Below, piece by piece: positions 56,580 to 64,000 of a stretch of 64,000 nucleotides of DNA. The position numbers and the translations under genes were made by a program. Numbering within the stretch: the first letter of the stretch is position 1; every line of letters begins with the position of its first letter. The DNA lies in NCBI RefSeq assembly GCF_052857255.1, contig NC_135497.1, forward strand, positions 194,776,006 through 194,840,005, in the 5' to 3' direction. This DNA comes from Amblyomma americanum (Eukaryota > Arthropoda > Arachnida > Ixodida > Ixodidae). The notes below the pieces were generated by a model. That model was not told where the DNA came from. It did no database searches and was given only the letters and a program-made list of their open reading frames with translations.

Positions 56580-57084
56580 GGAGCCGGCCGGAGGAGAAAA
56601 GACCGAAGTCGACGGGAGGTCCGGCGGAAGACGGGGAATCCCGCAGGCGCTGGCACTGAGAGGAGGGCGACTGAGATGCTCCATACTGGAAAATTAACGG
56701 GAAAAAGCTAGTTTAGTTAGTGGGGCGACGAGAAAGACCCGAGACGACGCTGAACAAGGTCAAATCCGCACTCCCTTCGTTCCTTCTGACAAAGACTCCG
56801 GCGCCAGCGCAGCAGCATGTGAGCTTGGGCACCCCAGCCTCTGCATCATGTACTCGCTTATATGTAATTGTTGAATATATCTGTTTGGTTCTGAGTGTAG
56901 TGTAGTGGTGTCTCTTTGCCTATCCGTCCCGTGTGGACCCGCGCAATATGTGGGCTCGTCACATCTGTTTTTGATTTTAGGTAGAATATCCTTAACTCTT
57001 GCTGTCTAGTCCACTCTGCTCTCTTTCTGTCTCTTACTACGCGTGTAATTTTTATTTGCATAAGTCGCTGCTCTGTCTTAGCCT
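56580..57084. other. X segment tail, unit 2
   Basis: Continues X after element C; matches 31330-31836. The match ends at GTCTTAGCCT (57084), beyond which the sequence is unique. Confidence 0.6.
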
Positions 57085-57340
57085 GCGCTGCGTCTGCTCA
57101 GTGGTGCTGACTGCCAGCCAGCGGGATGCTTCCTCCAACAACATAGCAGTAATGGGAGTTGCTTTTTTGGGGTTCCTTCGTTCTTCGAAGACAGCTGTTA
57201 CAACTCGTAAAGAGCCCACACAGAAGACGGCGTACTGATCATGCAATTAAATAATAGTTAGTCACACTTGAGCGAGACTTGCCCCCAGTTGAAAGAGCGG
57301 GAGATCTGTATGTCACATCATCTCTTTTCGTCCATCTAAC

Positions 57341-57549
57341 CTCGTTGACTCGTTGCACGCGTACAGTTGGCACGGCTTCGCACAAAATGCCACAGGTGCA
57401 CGCTGGGTCACCAGTCGATTCTCAAGATTTGAAGAGGAAGGGCGCATTTTTGCCGTCAGAACTACATTTGTAGTCACTGCGATGACAATCAGGAAGAGGA
57501 GAACGCCAGAAAGTGCCATTAAGCCTGAGGACGTCATTATCGTCATCAT
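57341..57549 (-). CDS. Candidate first coding exon of a secreted or membrane peptide
   Basis: Not recognised as a known family. From ATG 57549 the frame starts MMTIMTSSGLMALSGVLLFL and continues IVIAVTTNVVL, a strong signal-peptide or signal-anchor core of about 20 hydrophobic residues. A polar stretch and a cysteine-bearing CAKPCQLYACNE segment follow. A TATAAAG box lies 35-41 bp upstream of the ATG. A possible splice donor (ACGAG|GTTAGA) ends the exon at 57341; without splicing the frame stops at 57313. Hydrophobicity plus promoter spacing support a gene; the single short exon and absence of a downstream exon argue caution. Confidence 0.3.
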
Positions 57550-57583
57550 CACCTCAGAGCGGCGCTAATCCTTCTTAGTGTTC

Positions 57584-57590
57584 CTTTATA
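57584..57590 (-). promoter_or_regulatory. TATA box upstream of the candidate exon
   Basis: TATAAAG on the minus strand. Transcription would start near 57560, giving a very short leader before ATG 57549. Confidence 0.3.
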
Positions 57591-60500
57591 CGCTCCTGCA
57601 GGTTGCAGAGTTGCGCGAAGGCCTGTCATTACGTTCGAGGATCTGCGGGAAAGCAGCGCTGCCCTTGTGAAAGCGGCTGAGCCGAAATAATGAAGGGGCA
57701 CTTTGTAGGCACCCCTCCTCGTCTAGGTGGTGGCTATACAATACACCCTCAATCGGATAACAAAGCAGAATTCGCTCAGGATGGGAGCGACTGACCCCCT
57801 CTGTTTCATAAGTTTGACGTCAGCGGGATCATGTGATCGCCGGTCCGCGAATAGTGTTGCGAGCGGCGCGGGGAAAACAGTCGCGCAACTCTTCTCCTCG
57901 CAGAGAGCGCCATCTGCGGCATAAGAATAAAAAAGTTAGGCAGGGCTTAATTCCGGTTTTACCCACAGTTAGGGCGATAGCATTTCGGCACTGGTCCGGG
58001 CCAAATTTGGAGGTCACCTTCGTGTCGGGCACGGTGAATTATGGTTTGACATCGAATTTGGTCCAAATCGGCCAAGGTCAACAACCTTTAAATCAGTCAA
58101 AGTCATTCGGTTGCTATGCTGTGGTTTTCAAGGTTAAACCAAGTCAAATCAGGCACGGAATGGTGAGCGACTTTTGAGTCGAGTAGAGCTACCCCTCTAA
58201 TACTGGGATTCTCGCGCACGGATCGGGCGAGCTGCGGGGTGGCAAGGCATGCACGGCTTGCCGCTGTGATCGCGCATCCCAGAATTCTCACGCGCGTGCA
58301 GAGCCCTCGCGCTTTTTCTCCGCGCTGCACAATTTTCCGTTTGAAGCTCAGCTTTTACCCATACATGTACTTCCTGAAACTGAACTTGCTTGAAGGAGAA
58401 AAACGGGTCCATCACGTCTGTGTCGAGCAGACGATTGACAGTGATGACGCGCCATTGAACGCGAAATGTCTGTTGCCAGTCAGCTGTTCGCCATGGATCA
58501 ATAAGCATGCTTTAGCTTTCATTTTGCATCCTACAAACGTTGCCGAGTATAGTCAGAGAAGAAAGTTTACAGTAAGCGGAAAAGTATTCTTCGCATTCGG
58601 GAAAACTAGTCTACCGAAGAGGCCTAGAAACGTAGGGGACACGCGTGCGCCATGCGTTGTAACATTAAGTCATGCCTAGAAGTTGAACTTTAAGTGATGT
58701 GAAACTACGAAGCCACGCGAAGTGCTCCTACATTAATTTCGTATTTAACTTGGAGCTTACGCTTGAATTTTGTAAGAATATCGGCCTTACAGGCGTAAAG
58801 CTCATCGCGCAAATGTGGCGTTTAGTATGAGTGGTGCCAAAACAACCGCGCTTTGCATTAAAACGAACCCTCGACGCATTTGCGTAATATGCGTGGGCGT
58901 AAACACACACTCGAGGCGTTCTACTGTCTTATATAATACAATCTTTGAACAAATTCTTTCGCCCTAATTTTATTTCTGTTCAGTCTTCCGGAATATCATA
59001 CGGCAGAGGCTGAGGTGCAGACCAGAAGTTAGCAGCGAAAACGCACGCCTTATCATATGACACGCTGCTGAGTATTTGTCATTTGGTGTGTCCTGGTGAA
59101 AATGCTGCAACCTGTCCGTCTTCCTTTCTCGCCCCACTTACCCAGGAATCGGTACAGCTTCACAGGTGGACCTCGGCCCTTGGTGTTCTGTGTACTGTTG
59201 CACACGCTACACCGCTAGAGCGGAAATAAACGCAAAAAGCTATTTTTTAGAAGAAAACGCGTCCCATCGCCTCAGGGCGCCGAGCGAACGCCGCTCTTGC
59301 CCGCGATTGGCCGGGACCGTCGTGACGTCATCCATGGGAATCTCCGGCCGGCACCGGCGGCGTTGCTGCGTAGCGCGTTGCTTCAGCTGGCTTTTAAGGA
59401 CAACGTTTTGGAAATTATGGATAATTCAAGTAGTGTTGAACAGTTTGGACTTTTGCCATACATGTCATACAGCAAACGGCGGAACCAACGACGCCGCGGA
59501 GTGCGCCGGCAGCGAAACTCAAGTCGCGAAATTTTCACGGGGTGGAAATGTCGACTGGATGGATGGGCAGATGACAGCTTTTATTTCCACCGGAAATGGA
59601 GACCCCTTACTACTCACCGCACCCGGCACGCAGGCCTGGAGGGCGGGGGCCCGAGCCTCCGTGACTAAAGGCTAACAAAGAGATTTTATCTCTTCGCAGC
59701 ATCAGCCGCCAGGCGGATTGGCTTGTTTCTGCCGAGCGGGTTGTTTCGCTGCGCAGCAGGGCTTCCCAGCTTTCTCTGCTATCAATATCTTCGTCGACTC
59801 CGGGGTAGTCGGCGCATTCCCATATTCCCTGCTTCCGGGTAACCATGGAACCGCCGGACTGTCGGAACCTGGACGAGCGCGCGCAAACCTATAAGCCGAA
59901 ATCGCTGAGAACTACAGATTAAACAGAAAACTGGTGCCACCGTCTAATAAGAAACTAAGTAATAGAGAACCGACCGCATGGCGGCGCCTGCCGGAAATTT
60001 CGTCAACCCAGTACGAACCTTTCACGTCCTACCAGGGTAACACGAAAACCAAATCTCGACTGATACGTATGTTTTGCGTAGGTGCCTGCGCGTGCATAAA
60101 AGCCTGGCCACCAACTTCTGTAACGCCTGTAAACATCATCTAATTCAGATCACCGGAAGCTTGCATGAGTCGCGCGAGGTAAAGCATTTGTTTGTTGATT
60201 TATTTATAGTTACTTGCCTAATTACTCGCGAAGGCCTTTTATAACTACGAAAGGATGCCAAACTGGATGAGTTGGAGTGGGTGCACTGCTGTACTGCAGC
60301 GCGAAGAGACGAGGCGACCGGAAGGAAGCTCCCGTGTGCGCTTTCCTTCTGTCGCATATTCGGGCTACTGTTCAACCATGAAACTTCTGCACTTACCCCC
60401 GTATGTTGCTTTTTTTGCATGCTGAACACGCTTTTGAACCATAATTATGGCTGCGTTTCGGAGCTCGCAGTGATGCTCATCAAAACTAGTGTGCTGCGAG

Positions 60501-61669
60501 ATATAGTTGCTGCTGTTGCATATCGAGGTAACCGGCAGAATTCCTTGTGGCAGATATATGCGTAACGCGGCTCGACAACTTTTCCGTTCTGACTCAAGGA
60601 CAAATTTGCATGAATTCTGGCGCCATTGTCGATCGTCAGCCATGACCAAGCGCTCATTAATGCAAATGCTTGCTTTGCTCAAGTATACTAGGTTGATATA
60701 ATCGGTTTTTTGTTCAGTTAGGTGCAGCTGCATGTGCTGCGCGCTGATGAAGGATTAAGAGAATTGCTTGTGCTGCCATGAGGTGCAAGCAATCAGGAAA
60801 AAGCCAAAAGGCACACAGTGCGTAACGAGCTCCAAATAGTTCAAGACTGTGTGGCTCAAAGAGAGTGCTGGAAGTGGCCTTAGCTCAGCATGGATGTGAA
60901 CCAGCTGGAAAAAGCAAATAGTTTACAAACAGGTAAGAAAGTGACAAAACTAAAAGAGAAATATTGATGCACATATTTTGTGCAGGCAGTTTCGGCATGC
61001 TGCGTACCACCAGATTGTCTGGTTAACGTGGAAGAGGCTGAGGGAGAACAAGCGACGGATTCTAGCAAGCTGTGTGCTGTTCGAAAGAAGTACCATGCAA
61101 AAACTGGTTAATATACAGGCTTCAAGCATTACAGGGAACGCCCGAACGAGAGAAAGCAAACGTCACTGGCAGAAGATTACGTTGATCTGTGGTTCGCCAA
61201 AGCGCGGGCCGCAACGAAGGAAGCGCAGCCGGACGGCCGGCCGACTCTCCGTGAATGGCGTCACTTACGCCAGTTCTCCGTCTCTGCTGTCCCCCCCACC
61301 CGGCGCTTCCAGAAGCGACGAGGGCGTGCCGGACTCTTTTCCTCCCCCATTCCCTTCCCATGTGCAGAGTAGCAAAGGTGATCTCTGAAAAATAGAGAAA
61401 CAGTTGCACGCGCTGCACAGAATTACTTCCAAAACGAAGAACCACACTTGAGGGCGTGCCGGCGGAGGGTTTTTATAGAAGCGACTGCAGCTCTGTTTGC
61501 GGATATAATCGGGAAAAAATTTACACACATGATTTTCAGGGTCCTTTCCTCCCAACCACAGCGTTTCATGCGATTTGAAAACCGTTTCAGCTTCCCTTTA
61601 AGGAAAAAACGTTTTTGTTTTTAAGACATGCCACCTGATCATGGTGTTCAGGACCGATTCAGTCGTTTG
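57591..61669. other. No recognisable gene
   Basis: Overlapping short frames. The longest, 59166-59675 on +, lies in GC-rich sequence and includes VEQFGLLPYM near 59437, but has no recognised domain. No RNA gene, LTR or tandem array seen. Confidence 0.45.
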
Positions 61670-62245
61670 AAGGGGCTCTGAAACACCTTCTGAGGACAGT
61701 ATATATACTCGCGCAGTCTCTAAAGTGTGTTGTTATGGACACCTGAGCGAAATAAAAGGCTAATATTATAATAATACACGCAGCAGAAAACCCATTATCG
61801 CGCGCGAAAGTTGCGGAGTCCTTTCCGGCGACGTTTTCATACTCGCGCCCTCTTCCGTTTCATGCTAGTGCGTATGCTTCTTAAGAGATGGCTGTTGGTT
61901 ATTATTTAAGAAGCCACGCACTTACCATGGCCGCGGCCAGTCAGCCTCTTCGCTCCGGTGGGTCAAGAAGCTCTGACCCCCCGCGAAGTCTCGCGCATGG
62001 CGGCAGCCGGCGGTGGGGCCGAGTGGGTGAGGCTGGCGGATCATGATCTACCTTTCCGCGTGCAAACAGTGACCAGTGGACATGGAAAGGCGCGAAAACG
62101 CTGAAATTCAAATTATGGCTATAGATAACTCAGCTGCTGACAAACGCTCTAGAGGGCATTTTGCTGCAGTATCGATAGTCAAAGCGGCGTCCTTTAACAT
62201 CCTGGGCGTACCGCAACTTTTTGAAAGCCCATTTCAGAGCCCCTT
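61670..62245. mobile_element. MITE-like element
   Basis: The ends AAGGGGCTCTGAAA (61670-61683) and TTTCAGAGCCCCTT (62232-62245) are exact 14-bp inverted repeats. The 576-bp interior has no transposase. Another partial end (TTTCAGCTTCCCTTTAAGG) sits just upstream near 61587. No target duplication was clear; the flanks are CGTTTG and TAAGT. Confidence 0.6.
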
Positions 62246-62514
62246 TAAGTAATAAAACTCTCCTCTTTCCTAAATAACAATACCGACCGAACATCTGTGC
62301 AAAAAGGCACTGCACAGAAAGTGACAAGGTTCTTTTGTAGACTTCTGGAAACATTCTTTCTATATGCTTTAAAAAGCATCCCTTATCATCGTCATGAAAG
62401 ACAGTAGTCATTATTTGATCTAGGTAAATTCCAATCGAATGTTTCTTGTTTGAATCCACATTATTTTCATATAGCTTTGGTAAAAATTCTCGGTCGCATT
62501 TTCGGTAAAATTCT

Positions 62515-62925
62515 CGCTCGGTCGCATGAGCTTTTCGTAGCACTTAATGATTTTTGTGGACTTTCACTTGCATCACTTCTATAATACTTTGTGGACATTT
62601 TTTTTTTCACTGCACTTCTCTAATTACGCCTGACGCATGCAGGCGTAGCTATACAAGCTCTTCCCACTTTTTATTTTGTCATTGCTCTCTGGGGCTGCAC
62701 GGTGCAGCAACTAGCGTCGCAACAAGCGGCGGAATTTGTGTTTTGATATTTCTGCTATATTCGCTATGACGTATTTTCACATTTCGTGCCAATAAAAGAC
62801 AAGTAAAAACTATTCCGTCTTGCAAGCGACTCCTGCACCCCATCATCCAGTTTCCCACGCACGCATGTACCGTTTGTGAGGTGCACAACGTTATGTGTGT
62901 TCGCGCAAGCCCCAGCATTAAGAGT
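62515..62925 (+). repeat. Diverged copy of the LTR-like fragment in X
   Basis: Aligns with 30188-30560 and 49124-49500: GGTCGCATGAGCTTTTCG at the start, AATAAA at 62791-62796, and GTTTGTGAGGTGCACAACG near the end. More diverged than the two X copies are from each other, so it is an independent dispersed copy. Confidence 0.6.
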
Positions 62926-63094
62926 AGACTGTTTAAGTGTAGACTGTTTAAGAGCAGCATCAAGAGTAGAAATTGTTTTACAAAGATTTAATCTGTATGC
63001 TCTACCTCCCACCCATGTACCGTTTTATGTATTTTGGTTGACCGGGACATGAAGTACTCACGAGAGTACGTAAAATGCCCCTCTCGGCATGTAA

Positions 63095-63741
63095 AAAAAA
63101 CATTTTTCCATAAGCTACATAGCGAGACATTGCCTATTAAAACAATGTTAGAAAAAAAAGGGCATTTTTGTGTCCGCGGTAAATTGCCGCCTTTGTGACG
63201 CTCCAGAAGAGATTGAGTATTGTTTCATCGATTGCAAAGATGCAATTCACTTTCTGGATATCTTGCAACGGACATTGAAAAAAAAAAGGCTTAAAACACT
63301 CCATTCTGCGCGGTATCTCACTGCACTGCCATTTGTTTGTGAACCTTTAGACATGTTCTTCCTGTTTGCACTACATAGACTCTAAAAAACGCGCCCTAGT
63401 GGACCAACATAATAACCTGCTGTTTCTACAGGAGACCACTTGAGCAGAATGATTGTTTATCTAAAGGAATTGTATGCGCAGACTGAATTTGGACCAAAGT
63501 GGCAACCACTCCTGGCGGTGTGCTCTTCATTTCCTTCTTTCTAGTGCGTCGTTGCTTCGGTGTGTCATATTATGATGTAATAGCTAGTGATGCACCCTGT
63601 GTCGCCTCCTTTCTTGGGTTGGTTGTTTATTTGTGTCTTATTATACATTGTGTTGATTTGCGATTGATTTAATCATGGTTTGTACATAGTTCTTGTGCAT
63701 AGAGCATTGCTTCACTCTAATAAATACAACTAATAAAAAAA
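63095..63741 (+). pseudogene. LINE 3' end relic (C-terminal zinc-binding domain)
   Basis: Reads LPIKTMLEKKGIF, then VNCRLCDAPEEIEYCFIDCK (a C-x2-C...H/C-type RT-associated zinc-binding domain with the usual H replaced by Y), AIHFLDILQRTLKK, and after a stop MIVYLKELYAQTEFGPKWQP (about 63450-63510), the familiar end of arthropod non-LTR ORF2 proteins. It ends with an A-rich tail (63718-63741). 5'-truncated and broken. Confidence 0.7.
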
Positions 63742-63744
63742 ACG

Positions 63745-63815
63745 TTCGTGGCTTATGCGTTGCGTGCCCGCCTAGCACACGGAGGGCCTGGGTGCGAACC
63801 GTAATATCGGCGAAT
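63745..63815 (+). repeat. tRNA-like SINE head fragment
   Basis: GTGGCTTATGCGTTGCGTGC, then CCGCCTAGCACACGGAGG and GGTGCGAACC, in the order of a tRNA D arm, anticodon arm (AGC-like) and B box. It directly follows the LINE A tail. The body is not identifiable. Confidence 0.5.
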
Positions 63816-64000
63816 TTGTTATTTCGAATTGTCGACAGGCCCCCTGTCGACAGGATTTGTCCACACGCTCTGCCAAAAGGTCGTGTACACGCCTCCCATG
63901 AGACAACAAATGCATTTCCATTAAAACGAACTAGACGTCTGAGAGTCAGCGCTGTGCGTTTCCTGTGTGTCCGTTCTGCGTCCGCGCCTTTTGCGCTGTT

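Larger units (their letters stand above)
31837..57084. repeat. Segmental duplication, unit 2 (expanded)
   Basis: Same order as unit 1 (B LTR, B interior, B LTR, A-LTR piece, SINE, X). It is enlarged by one extra B interior plus LTR, two LINE copies and element C. Removing those leaves about 10.9 kb, matching unit 1. In unit 1 the X sequence stops at GTCTTAGCCT where unit 2 begins; in unit 2 it continues into unique sequence at 57085. Confidence 0.8.

Noticed and set aside
59166..59675. 169-codon plus-strand frame with FGLLPYM as a gene
   Set aside because: It overlaps another long frame in GC-rich DNA and has no clear domain; resemblance to any transposon or receptor-tail protein was too weak to claim.
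62130..62543. 137-codon minus-strand frame as a host gene
   Set aside because: It runs across the end of a MITE-like element and into a dispersed repeat, and has no recognised domain.

Overview
This is an intron-rich-type eukaryotic, repeat-dominated window. The lack of bacterial gene organisation, the tRNA-derived SINEs, the LINE, Penelope-like and Ty3-type debris and the style of the repeats all suggest an arthropod, most likely a hard tick. That assignment rests on family resemblance from memory, not on a search. No complete host gene was found; one candidate first exon is listed near 57.5 kb.

Layout. 1-12.4 kb holds old, scattered repeats: a Penelope-like RT relic, tRNA-derived SINEs, small inverted-repeat elements, a LINE relic split by a SINE with a 13-bp target duplication, and a decayed Ty3-type RT. 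12.5-20.8 kb is a nest. A Ty3-type element 'A' (LTR, primer site, gag) has its gag interrupted by a putative 6.4-kb inverted-repeat element with a 40-bp tandem array. That element in turn carries a complete pol-less LTR element 'D' and an element made of dense CCARYTGG palindromes. 20.8-57.1 kb is a tandem segmental duplication of about 11 kb. Each unit holds Ty3-type element(s) 'B' plus about 4.6 kb of flanking sequence ('X'). Unit 1 has one B copy. Unit 2 has two (B2, B3) sharing a central LTR, each with the same 1.27-kb LINE insertion and the same deletion of the RT active site. Unit 2 is further interrupted by a young 6.3-kb element 'C'. 57-64 kb is mostly anonymous sequence with a MITE-like element, a dispersed LTR-like fragment, a LINE 3' end and a SINE.

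Most notable. Element C has Ty3-type enzymes, including an integrase with a GPY/F-type tail, but in the order protease, integrase, reverse transcriptase, RNase H. This is the Ty1/copia-like order known from Gmr1-like elements, which I recall as described mainly from deuterostomes. B is a relative with the same layout whose integrase core is deleted. Both use a tRNA-Leu-type primer site, and both also carry, in U5, a 9-nt match to the 5' end of the same tRNA, with a pairing-preserving G.U change between families. The B copies share old nonsense mutations, so they multiplied here by DNA duplication rather than by transposition.
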